64,000 nucleotides of DNA, from contig CAMYLK010000006.1 of the NCBI GenBank assembly GCA_947259225.1, positions 1 through 64,000 of the forward strand, given 5' to 3'. Each line of letters starts with the position of its first letter. Positions within the stretch are counted from its first letter, which is position 1. This stretch comes from an uncultured Desulfobulbaceae bacterium. GTDB lineage: Bacteria; Desulfobacterota; Desulfobulbia; Desulfobulbales; Desulfobulbaceae. Positions 26,459-34,587 of this stretch are shown here, in pieces. Both the position numbers and the translations under genes were made by a program. Under the pieces are notes generated by a model that was not told where the DNA came from, did no database searches, and worked only from the letters and a program-made list of their open reading frames with translations.

Positions 26459-27676
26459 ATGCCAAAGGTCAGTGTCATCATACCCTGCTACAATCAGGGG
26501 CATTTCGTCGATGAAGCGGTTGATTCGGTGCTTGCCCAGACGTATGACGATTATGAGATCATAATTGTTAACGACGGGTCCAGCGACCCGGAAACCAACA
26601 CTTTTCTTTCCGGTTACAGCAAACCGAAAACACAAGTCATACAGACGGATAACCAGGGCCTTGCCGCTGCACGAAATAATGGTATTGCGGCAGCACAGGG
26701 AGAATATATTCTTCCCCTGGATGCTGATGACCGCATTGGTCATACCTATCTCGAGAAAGCGGTGGAAATTCTCGATGATGACACGGAAACAGGAATCGTG
26801 TATTGCAGGGCCATGCTCTTCGGGGCCCAGGATACGGAATGGCTCCTGCCAGATTTTTCCCTGCAGGAAATGCTGCTTGATAATGTCATCTTCTGCTCCG
26901 CATTTTTTCGAAAAGCAGACTGGAAGCTGGTGGGCGGATATGATACCGATCTAAAGTGCGGCTGGGAGGATTACGATTTCTGGCTCTCTCTTCTCGGGAA
27001 GGGCCGTAAGGTTTACCGACTTGAAGACCATCTTTTCCATTACAGGGTATCAGAAGATTCCATGGTCCGGGCCAGGCCGCGCCAGCATAAACTTGAAACC
27101 TTCAGCAGGATATACAGAAAACATCAGCAACTCTTTGCTGATAATATCGAAGTCTGGATAGACAAACTCCTTGATATTCGCAACCCATATCACGAAGCCC
27201 GTTTGATTATTAATGATGATTCTGGAAGGGATATAACGGATCCCGGATTTATCAGGAAGGTGGACACCAGCACCCGGCGTCTTGAATTCAGCCTGTCCGG
27301 CAGAAAGATCGAGAGGCTAACCTTTCTGCCAGCCGGAGACGTGTCCGTTGTTACTGTGAAAACAGTGAAGGCTGTCGCTCCCGGAGGTGAGGAAAAGACC
27401 CTGTCATGGAAAAGCAGTGACGGCTTTGTTGAAGATACCACCTGTTATTTCGAGGCACTGGACCCCTCGCTGGAAATCAGCATGCCGCAAGATGCTGGCA
27501 GTCAGCCACAAGCATGGGAAAAGCTGGTTGTCGAATTGCAGTATGACTGTTTGGGCAGTGAGTGTTTTCCCTATCTGCTGGATAAATACAAAAAAAAAAA
27601 TGTGGTAGGGGAGAAAGGGGCCGGCCGGCTAAAACAGATGTTGTTCCCGCGAAAAAACACTCCGCCGAAAGCCTGA
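26459..27676 (+). CDS. family 2 glycosyltransferase with C-terminal beta-rich extension
   Basis: 405 residues. Residues 1-235 are a GT2 domain (VSVIIPCYNQGHF, VNDGSSDPETN, LPLDADD metal motif, CGWEDYDFW). About 160 residues follow that look beta-rich: RRLEFSLSGRKIERLTFLP near 277 and SLEISMPQDAG near 340 resemble the hydrophobic-strand pattern of carbohydrate-associated beta-sandwich modules. The extension is unusual for so short a GT2. The stop shares one base with the next ATG (TGATG), so the next gene is coupled. Confidence 0.85.
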   Translation: MPKVSVIIPCYNQGHFVDEAVDSVLAQTYDDYEIIIVNDGSSDPETNTFLSGYSKPKTQVIQTDNQGLAAARNNGIAAAQGEYILPLDADDRIGHTYLEKAVEILDDDTETGIVYCRAMLFGAQDTEWLLPDFSLQEMLLDNVIFCSAFFRKADWKLVGGYDTDLKCGWEDYDFWLSLLGKGRKVYRLEDHLFHYRVSEDSMVRARPRQHKLETFSRIYRKHQQLFADNIEVWIDKLLDIRNPYHEARLIINDDSGRDITDPGFIRKVDTSTRRLEFSLSGRKIERLTFLPAGDVSVVTVKTVKAVAPGGEEKTLSWKSSDGFVEDTTCYFEALDPSLEISMPQDAGSQPQAWEKLVVELQYDCLGSECFPYLLDKYKKKNVVGEKGAGRLKQMLFPRKNTPPKA

Positions 27677-30198
27677 TGTCTGCCAGCTTCATAAGTTTTA
27701 TACTCAAGCTGGCACGTTTCTTTACCAGCAAAAGTAACATTCTGCATTACCGGGCCCTCAAAGAACATTCGTTGTTTGATCCGCAATTCTATCTCAGCAG
27801 GTATACGGACCTGGACCCTTTTGCCAGGTCTTTTCCGCTTATCCATTATGTAGAAAAAGGCTGGATGGAAAAACGATGTCCCAACGGTCTCTTCGACCTT
27901 GAGTGGTACATTGAGAACAACATTGATGCTGCAAATAACGACCCTCTTTTGCATTATGCAAAAACAGGCCTTTCGTTGGAAAAAAGTATCAATCCACTTT
28001 TTTTTACCTGTTTTTACCGGGACTCTTATCTTGGTGGTTCAGAAAACGGGCTTGCGGTCCTCCACCATTATCAGACAAGAGGCTGGCAGGAAGGCGCAAA
28101 CCCCAATCCATTCTTTGCCACCCGGTTTTATCAAGAGGAAAACAGGGATAGGATACCAGCCGGCACCAACCCGCTTGTCCATTACCTGGAATCTGGTTTT
28201 GACGAGCAGGTTCACCCGTATCCCTTTTTTGATATGTCATATTATGTTGAGGACAATCCTTCTGCTGCCCGTCAGCGTATTCCTCTCCTGTACCATTATA
28301 TCCGCTTTGGAGCGAAGGAAGGGCGGAGCCCCAATCGTTTTTTTGATCCGGTTTATTATCGGAAAGAGAACGACCTAGAGGATAAAACCGGCTGGCGGGC
28401 ATTCGAACATTATGTGACCAGGGGATGTAACGAAAACAGACGGCCCAGCCGCCTGTTTGATCCTGTCTTTTATGCAGAAAATTACACGGAGTATGAGGAG
28501 ACCGGACCATATCCCCTATTACATTACCAGGAAAAAGGGGTGACGGCGGGACATTACCCCTGCCAGGAAGTGGCGGATTTAAGCAACAAACCTGTTGTGT
28601 CCATTCTCACCCCTGTTTACAACACAGATGAGCATCTCCTGCGCCGGTGCATTCATTCGGTTCTGTACCAGGCTTATCCCCACTGGGAACTCTGTTTGGT
28701 GGATGACGGCAGCAGTGAGACCCATGTCAGGAAGGTGCTGGAGCATTATGCGGGCCTGGACAGCAGAATAAAGATCAGGTTCATGGATGAAAACAGAGGG
28801 ATATCGGCAGCTTCCAATGAAGCCGCTGCAATGGCATCCGGGGATTATCTCGGCTTTCTTGATCACGATGACGAGTTGACCCTGGATGCTCTCTATGAAG
28901 TCGTCAAGGTGATAAATGAACGGGATCCTGAAGTGATTTACACTGACGAGGACCTTGTTAACCTGGAAAGCCGGCACCTTGAATCGTTTTACAAGCCGGA
29001 CTATAATTCCGAACTGCTGCTCTGCCATAACTATATTACCCACTTCCTGGTGACCAGGCGTGAATATTTTGAAGCTGTCGGCGGGTTTTCAGTGGAATAC
29101 AGCGGTGCGCAGGACTATGATCTTTTCCTGAAATTGATGGAAAAAAGCAGGAATGTACTGCATATACCCAAGATTCTGTATCACTGGCGAGCCCATGCAA
29201 CGTCCACCTCGATTCATCACGAGCAGAAACAGTATGCAAATGAGGCTGGACGAAAGGCTCTTGCTGAAGCGCTCAAGCGCCGGGACATTCATGGTATGGC
29301 AGAAAATACCGAGCTGAAATTTTTCTACCGGGTACAACGCAAAATTGCCGATGAGCCGCTCATCTCAATAATCGGCGCCGGTTCGGGGCATAATCAAAGC
29401 TTTCCGGATTTTTTGAAGAGTCTTCTGCAGTCGACTTCGTACAGCAATATCGAGGTTTTCCTGCCCAAGTACAATGGGGAGGCCTTATCTTCGCTGGAAA
29501 CTATAGCAGAGGGTAATGGAAAAGTTAAGCTGATTGATTGTGCTGAAGGGATGACAGAGACGCAATGGAAAAACAGAGCTGCTGAAGCGGCCGGAGGGGA
29601 GTATCTGGTTTTTCTTGATCTTACCCTGCAGGTGCAGGATAAGGGGTGGCTTGAGGCTTTGCTGGAATATGCTCAACTGGAAGAAACCGGACTTGCAGGA
29701 GGAAGGGTAGACTATACCGATACCGGTTTTCTGCATCAGCAGGGAACAGTCCCTGATATCGATAATACATCATGGTATTATTATGTTTCCTTTGTCCGCG
29801 ATGTTACGCTCCACCTCAACGGTATGCACTGTCCGCAACTTGTTCAGTACGTGGAGGAATCGCTGTGCATGATTCGCCGGGAAAAGTTTACAGCCCATGG
29901 CGGTTATGACGAGACCTTTTCCAGCTCCGCCTTTGCCAGCCTGGACTTATGTCAAAGGCTGTTACAGCATGAGTTAACCCAGATGTTCACTCCTTACTGT
30001 AGATTTGCAGGGAACAGTCATTCCTTACGGCAGCGTGTTGAATCGGTGGATAATCAGGCTGCGGCACTCCAGAAGAAACTGTTCCAGGAAAAATGGTCTG
30101 CCCGGCTTTTTCAGGGTGACCCTTACTACAACAGAGGGGTCCTGGCTGATAAAGAGATTTCCAATGATATGTTTTTAAAGTGGTATGCGGGGGAGTGA
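27676..30198 (+). CDS. multidomain GT2 with N-terminal FDxxYY-type repeats
   Basis: 840 residues. Residues 30-300 hold about seven imperfect repeats of roughly 40 residues with the pattern FDxxFY...PLxHYxxxGxxEGxxPNxxF, for example FFDPVYYRKEN and FFDMSYYVEDN. A GT2 domain starts near 303 (VVSILTPVYNTDEHLL, LVDDGSSE, LDHDDELTL metal motif, YSGAQDYDLFLK). A second GT2-like region begins near 559 (PLISIIGAGSG) but lacks a clear DxD and may be a scaffold. Such repeats occur in large rhamnan- and O-antigen-type glycosyltransferases and may bind acceptor glycan. It ends 7 bases before the convergent CotH gene's stop. Confidence 0.88.
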   Translation: MSASFISFILKLARFFTSKSNILHYRALKEHSLFDPQFYLSRYTDLDPFARSFPLIHYVEKGWMEKRCPNGLFDLEWYIENNIDAANNDPLLHYAKTGLSLEKSINPLFFTCFYRDSYLGGSENGLAVLHHYQTRGWQEGANPNPFFATRFYQEENRDRIPAGTNPLVHYLESGFDEQVHPYPFFDMSYYVEDNPSAARQRIPLLYHYIRFGAKEGRSPNRFFDPVYYRKENDLEDKTGWRAFEHYVTRGCNENRRPSRLFDPVFYAENYTEYEETGPYPLLHYQEKGVTAGHYPCQEVADLSNKPVVSILTPVYNTDEHLLRRCIHSVLYQAYPHWELCLVDDGSSETHVRKVLEHYAGLDSRIKIRFMDENRGISAASNEAAAMASGDYLGFLDHDDELTLDALYEVVKVINERDPEVIYTDEDLVNLESRHLESFYKPDYNSELLLCHNYITHFLVTRREYFEAVGGFSVEYSGAQDYDLFLKLMEKSRNVLHIPKILYHWRAHATSTSIHHEQKQYANEAGRKALAEALKRRDIHGMAENTELKFFYRVQRKIADEPLISIIGAGSGHNQSFPDFLKSLLQSTSYSNIEVFLPKYNGEALSSLETIAEGNGKVKLIDCAEGMTETQWKNRAAEAAGGEYLVFLDLTLQVQDKGWLEALLEYAQLEETGLAGGRVDYTDTGFLHQQGTVPDIDNTSWYYYVSFVRDVTLHLNGMHCPQLVQYVEESLCMIRREKFTAHGGYDETFSSSAFASLDLCQRLLQHELTQMFTPYCRFAGNSHSLRQRVESVDNQAAALQKKLFQEKWSARLFQGDPYYNRGVLADKEISNDMFLKWYAGE

Positions 30199-30205
30199 AC
30201 CGGAG

Positions 30206-31930
30206 CTATTGTTCATTATCATTCTTTTTCATAAACACAGCTTGCACTTCAGTGTGTTCGGACATAGTCAGTTCCAGCGGGTTTGATCGTACGTTTTTTC
30301 CGTTCACCAGCCAGTGATCAAGTTTGTCCTTCAGGTTATCCGGCAGTTGGAGGAGGCATTTCTGTCCCTTGAAATACTTGCCGTGATAATCTGCGTCCAC
30401 GGGATACCCGTCAATAATGAGCCGCTCTCCTTCCGGAACTGTAACATCGCAGGAATAGGGGCCTTCCAGCCCGAATTTTAATTTCATGTCCTTTCTGATA
30501 TAGTCAGGCCGTTTGTTCATGAACTGTTCAAGAAAAGCAATATATTCTGAGTGGGGTTCTCCAAATTCCTCCATCATGTGTTTGTAATACTGTACTCGGG
30601 TATCCAGAAATTTTTCTGTAAGTTTATGGTTCAACAGTTCGGTAACCATGTCTGCGACATAGGATGTATATTCTTCTGTTTCATTTATAAGGCGGGTAAA
30701 TAATCTTGTGCGTCCGCAAAAATGACGTTTTTTATAAAGCTTGGCAAAAGCAGGCTGTTCCCAGTTTTCTCGCACGATTTCCGGGTTGATCCATTTTCCA
30801 TGATCCCAGAAACTCTGGTCCATGTCCCAGTTTATCCAGAACAGTTTTGCATCAGGATCGCTTTTATCGAGAACAGCAACACCCTGACAGTAATCGTCAG
30901 TAGCACTAAATACCCATGAAAAAACATGGCGGGTAAAATTGTCAAGATCAATTGAAGAGGCAACATTCTCAAAGGACAACGGCCTTGCAGTGGTTGGCGC
31001 CCAGAAACGCTTAACGTACATTGCATTATCTTCGCTTTGAATATCACTTCTGAAGCGATAAAAATTGAATTGATCGTGTTTCCAGCGGGCCCGCCACTGT
31101 TTTCTGCTCATATGTTCCAGCGCGACACCCATACCCAGGGATTCTCCATTCAAATATATCTCAATGAGTCTGGTTCTCGGGGTAATTCCGCCAATTTCAC
31201 GGGTAATATCCAGAGCCAGGATGTTGTTCATCGGATACCCTGGAGGCCAGTCAGTTGTATGCAGTACAATGGTCCGCAAAGATGTGGGGTCCGGATCATC
31301 AGGATAGAGCAAATGCGGGGGAAACTCCCGGGCTCCGTAAGAGTCCCGGAAATAGACACGGTAACTGTTAAACGGTTTGGTTGTTCGGCGCTTGCCGCCA
31401 TGAAGCCGCAAGCCCGCCATGGTGGAGAAGAGGACTTTTCCGTCCTCTATGTAGGAAATTTCTGACAGGCGTTCCCACTTTCTCCCCCGTTTGTCGGTGT
31501 TTGCAACAATTCCTGTCTCAGGGTCGAACAGGTCATCTTCCCTGATGGCTATGGAAAAGATGGGCCATCCCTTTCTGTTTTCTTTGCCGGCGAGTATCAG
31601 GGTTGATTCGAGGCCCTGTGCACGCTGAGGGTTTATCGTGTATAGGGCATCATCGATTTGTCTTTTTTTCTGGAACGTTATGGTCTCGAGGTCGTAAATT
31701 TCATTTTCAGTTGCCGGAAATCTGCTTTCATCATTGGGTATTGGTTTCACCAGGGTCAATTTTTTGAGAATTTTTCCAAATGCTCCGTAATTCAGCATTG
31801 ATGAAGGGACTGATTTGCTCCAGAACGCTTCCCGTAATGATGTGAACGAATCGCTTTGTGACAGGATAAATCCTGCCCCGGTAAAGAGGATGAGCCCGGC
31901 TATGATGAGAAAATTCAAATGATTTTTCAC
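30206..31930 (-). CDS. CotH-type kinase family protein, membrane anchored
   Basis: 574 residues from a GTG start with an N-terminal signal anchor (LNFLIIAGLILFTGAGF, 4-20). IFSIAIREDDLFDPETGI near 128, RKWERLSEISYIEDG, GLRLHGGKRRTTKPF near 172 and the acidic INWDMDQSFWDHG near 367 are the ordered motifs of the CotH family, secretory protein kinases related to spore coat CotH. The domain would sit in the periplasm. The GTG at 31930 follows the upstream stop by 10 bases; an upstream GTG at 32008 would overlap the previous gene and has no ribosome site. It is the last gene of the VTC-DUF4956 operon. Confidence 0.82.
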   Translation of the reverse strand: MKNHLNFLIIAGLILFTGAGFILSQSDSFTSLREAFWSKSVPSSMLNYGAFGKILKKLTLVKPIPNDESRFPATENEIYDLETITFQKKRQIDDALYTINPQRAQGLESTLILAGKENRKGWPIFSIAIREDDLFDPETGIVANTDKRGRKWERLSEISYIEDGKVLFSTMAGLRLHGGKRRTTKPFNSYRVYFRDSYGAREFPPHLLYPDDPDPTSLRTIVLHTTDWPPGYPMNNILALDITREIGGITPRTRLIEIYLNGESLGMGVALEHMSRKQWRARWKHDQFNFYRFRSDIQSEDNAMYVKRFWAPTTARPLSFENVASSIDLDNFTRHVFSWVFSATDDYCQGVAVLDKSDPDAKLFWINWDMDQSFWDHGKWINPEIVRENWEQPAFAKLYKKRHFCGRTRLFTRLINETEEYTSYVADMVTELLNHKLTEKFLDTRVQYYKHMMEEFGEPHSEYIAFLEQFMNKRPDYIRKDMKLKFGLEGPYSCDVTVPEGERLIIDGYPVDADYHGKYFKGQKCLLQLPDNLKDKLDHWLVNGKNVRSNPLELTMSEHTEVQAVFMKKNDNEQ

Positions 31931-31940
31931 GGCAGTGAAA

Positions 31941-32825
31941 TCAGACCTCTCCGGAACGGTTGTAAAAAACCTGGCACCGGGTACCGGGGCACAGTATCTG
32001 TAACTCACGTAAGAGTTCGGGCAGTGTGTCCGGGGATAAGATTGAAAAATTTATCTTATACACTATCAACCCTTCATTTTCTGTAGCAGACAAGAGCTTG
32101 TATTTTTTGCATTTATTTTCCAGTAAGGCAAGGGCATGGTCTGTACATTGCGCCAATTGAGCAAAAGGAAAGGTTAAGGTGATTTGCCCATCTTCAAGTC
32201 GTCCTTTCAGGAGAACAGGGTGAAAGAAATAATGTACAAAAAGTGTGCCGACGGCAGCTGCAAAGCACAGAAGAAATAAAATGATAAATAAATAGGTAAA
32301 ATTGGCCAATGGATATTGAGCCGGCATGGAGAATTCTATTCGAGGATCTTTACCGCTGGTGGTTATTTTTATTCCGCCTCCTTTGACGGGTTCCACTGAA
32401 GTTATCTGATAAAGATTTTTCAGGACTGGTATGTCTTGATTTGAGAATAAAATTACCGGAGAAAAACCACGCTGTTTGAGAACAAGGTTTTTGAAAAGAA
32501 ATTCTGTGCTTCCCTCTGCAGGATCAAGGCGCATATTATCTATCCTTGAGGAGGATGGCAGAAAACACTTATAGGACGTCTTGTCCGGTGAAATGTTTAC
32601 TTTCACAGAACGATTTTCGTCGTACTCCTGTCCATCATCACGCCAGTAAAATTTTAATTTCTCCGGGGTATTTGTTATTACTTCAAACTCCGCCTGCACT
32701 CCATGAGTGGTATAGTACAGAAAAAGATTCAGGCAAAGAAAGAGAACTGTGGCTGCGGCAAAGGCCAAGAGGGGAATGTTGAAAAAAAGAGCTGCCGGGT
32801 CTCTGGTATACTTGGGCAAAAACAT
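31941..32825 (-). CDS. membrane protein: periplasmic beta domain plus DUF4956-like tail
   Basis: 294 residues with membrane segments at about 10-38 and 178-204. Between them is a beta-rich periplasmic domain with KLKFYWRDDGQEYDE, NMRLDPAEG and DPRIEFSMPA. The same pattern occurs in the proteins at 43989 and 45955. The cytoplasmic tail (about 210-294; GRLEDGQITLTFP ... CQVFYNRSGEV) aligns with the tail of the adjacent DUF4956 protein (YRLNDGMLIISLP ... VNVFYNKRELS). So it may pair with that protein, with its sensor or binding domain outside. No named family is recognised as a whole. It lies 9 bases after the DUF4956 gene. Confidence 0.7.
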   Translation of the reverse strand: MFLPKYTRDPAALFFNIPLLAFAAATVLFLCLNLFLYYTTHGVQAEFEVITNTPEKLKFYWRDDGQEYDENRSVKVNISPDKTSYKCFLPSSSRIDNMRLDPAEGSTEFLFKNLVLKQRGFSPVILFSNQDIPVLKNLYQITSVEPVKGGGIKITTSGKDPRIEFSMPAQYPLANFTYLFIILFLLCFAAAVGTLFVHYFFHPVLLKGRLEDGQITLTFPFAQLAQCTDHALALLENKCKKYKLLSATENEGLIVYKINFSILSPDTLPELLRELQILCPGTRCQVFYNRSGEV

Positions 32826-32834
32826 GACCTGCGA

Positions 32835-33542
32835 CTAACTGAGTTCACGTTTATTATAAAAAACATTCACCTGGGAATCGACATGTAATGACTTGAGGGA
32901 ATCATTCAGGGCAGGAATGAAATTTTCCTTTTGATTAATAAAGTTATAGGACAGGATGGTATCAGTTTCCTTTTCGGCAATACTGTCTAAACGGCCGTTG
33001 ATAACACATTGTTCAATCGATTGCATAATTTTCTCCCCTTCCTTACGGAATATCTCCGATGGAAGGCTGATGATAAGCATGCCGTCATTGAGGCGGTAGT
33101 CAAGTATTCTCCTGCCATAATGCATGGCAAGCAGCGCCATAACAGCTACGGTGAGGATTATGGAGAGAAAAAGGATATTGAAAGTGGCACAACAGAGCGA
33201 TGCGGCCACAACAAGCATGATAAATCCAATTTCTTCGGGTTCTTTGATAGGGGTCCGAAAACGAACAATTGATAAGGCACCTAAAAGTCCAAGTGAAAGG
33301 GGAAGTGAAAACTGGATAGCAATAAATATGGCTGTTATTGAAATCCCCAACAAGGGGAAAACTCTGTAAATCTGGCTGCCGGTAGATCTGGACCTGTAAA
33401 ATCGTACATACAGGAGTGCAATAAAGAGGGAAACCAGGAGAGATATTCCCATTATTCCGAGAAACGGGAAAAACCCTATTTTATCCATTGATTTACTGCT
33501 GAAACCGGACAAGGCAGCAAGCAATTCCTGTTGACTGTTCAT
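32835..33542 (-). CDS. DUF4956 family membrane protein
   Basis: 235 residues with about four membrane segments in the first 150 and a soluble C-terminal domain. The family signature LGLLGALSIVRFRTPIKEP near 80-98 and EEIGFIMLVVAAS are clear. DUF4956 proteins are repeatedly found next to VTC and CotH genes, and the membrane part may act like the small membrane subunit of the fungal VTC complex. That is inference. The ATG at 33542 is chosen, with GGAG just upstream; a TTG three codons earlier is in frame. Confidence 0.88.
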   Translation of the reverse strand: MNSQQELLAALSGFSSKSMDKIGFFPFLGIMGISLLVSLFIALLYVRFYRSRSTGSQIYRVFPLLGISITAIFIAIQFSLPLSLGLLGALSIVRFRTPIKEPEEIGFIMLVVAASLCCATFNILFLSIILTVAVMALLAMHYGRRILDYRLNDGMLIISLPSEIFRKEGEKIMQSIEQCVINGRLDSIAEKETDTILSYNFINQKENFIPALNDSLKSLHVDSQVNVFYNKRELS

Positions 33543-33560
33543 GTTCTCCAACCGTAAAAT

Positions 33561-34262
33561 TTAAAAAATAATCTGCATAAGGTGAGCGTAACAGGTAGCA
33601 TATTTCGAAAAAGAATCCTTTTTGCAGCCCAGAGACGTCAATTGATGCAGCCACTCCGGCAATTTGCCGCTGATGTCTTTTAATTCAAAAACGCCTTTAT
33701 GTAAATAGATGGGATTATATTGGTTGATCATCTGCCGATTGGTTCTGGGGACATGTATATTATAATCCACGCAAAGGCGGGCGCCTGAAACAGGGTCAAT
33801 AAATCTGAAGCGTTGGTAGTCTACCTGGAAAGCCGGGAGGAGGTGTACGTTTAACCTGCCGATGTCCTCCTGGGCCATTTGGGGAATGTGTAACAGTTGG
33901 GGATCATGCAAAGGTACCCTGGATATCCAGTCACTTGAAATATCCGTTTGAATACGTTTTTTCTTTCTACTGCTGCCAATCTTATATTTTACTTCCAGAA
34001 AAGTCGGGTGTAAGTTTTTCCCCGTCTTCGCGTCAGAGTACCATCGCAGGCGAACCTTTGCTTTTAAGAAATCGCTGTTAATTTTTTCACGAAGAAAGTT
34101 CCAGCTTGGTGAATCATAATATATACTGGAGATATTGCTGACAGGATACTTGGGGTCCTCTTCACATCGTAAACGAAGCCAGGCAATAAGTATCTGTGCC
34201 CGATTGTTTGTAAAAACAAATTTTGTTTCATGTTCCCCGATTCGTCTGTTCATTAGAGTCAC
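33561..34262 (-). CDS. VTC domain polyphosphate polymerase-like protein
   Basis: 233 residues. This is a triphosphate-tunnel (CYTH-type) fold like the polymerase domain of fungal Vtc4. EHETKFVF at 10-17 is the opening ExExK-like strand, SSIYYDSP at 45-52, KAKVRLRWY at 67-75, TFLEVKYK at 87-94, and a late SKYA motif all supply tunnel-lining basic and acidic residues. Such proteins make polyphosphate or a related chain from ATP on the cytoplasmic side. The GTG at 34262 has GAGG five bases upstream and is preferred. It is first in a tight four-gene operon (gaps of 18, 9 and 10 bases). Confidence 0.87.
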   Translation of the reverse strand: MTLMNRRIGEHETKFVFTNNRAQILIAWLRLRCEEDPKYPVSNISSIYYDSPSWNFLREKINSDFLKAKVRLRWYSDAKTGKNLHPTFLEVKYKIGSSRKKKRIQTDISSDWISRVPLHDPQLLHIPQMAQEDIGRLNVHLLPAFQVDYQRFRFIDPVSGARLCVDYNIHVPRTNRQMINQYNPIYLHKGVFELKDISGKLPEWLHQLTSLGCKKDSFSKYATCYAHLMQIIF

Positions 34263-34465
34263 ATTTTCCTCAAATACCTGGTATGCATGTAGTCCTGGCA
34301 CACTAAAAAGTGTCACAATGTCTCAGCCACGAATACGGAATATACTGGATAAATGATTTGAGAGCCATATTCTGATAATTTCAGAGAATTTATTCTGAAA
34401 TAAAACCAGGTCCTTTGGGCAAGGTCAGAGTTATTTAGTTCTGCCTTAAATATAAACACATTGTT

Positions 34466-34580
34466 CATTTTCTTTGCTCGCCCAAAGAAAATGAGCGTCG
34501 TGTGGTCTACGCCACACCACTACAGAAAGGGCACCCGTTAACATGGCCCTTCGGGCTATTCTGTGCTTCTCGAAGCTTCG
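34466..34580. repeat. dispersed multi-hairpin intergenic repeat
   Basis: An array of hairpins lies in the 325-base gap between the VTC gene and the flippase-propeller gene. CATTTTCTTTG (34466-34476) and CAAAGAAAATG (34483-34493) form a perfect 11-base stem; GTGTGG/CCACAC (34500-34517) a second; GGGCACCCGTTAACATG, GCCC-TTC-GGGC and CGAAGCTTCG follow. The order cattttctttg - cccaaagaaaatg - gggcaccc - cttcgggc is that of a dispersed intergenic repeat I recall from many proteobacterial genomes. It may serve as terminator for the upstream minus-strand genes. The rest of the gap holds nothing recognisable. Confidence 0.6.
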
Positions 34581-34587
34581 GGAATTT

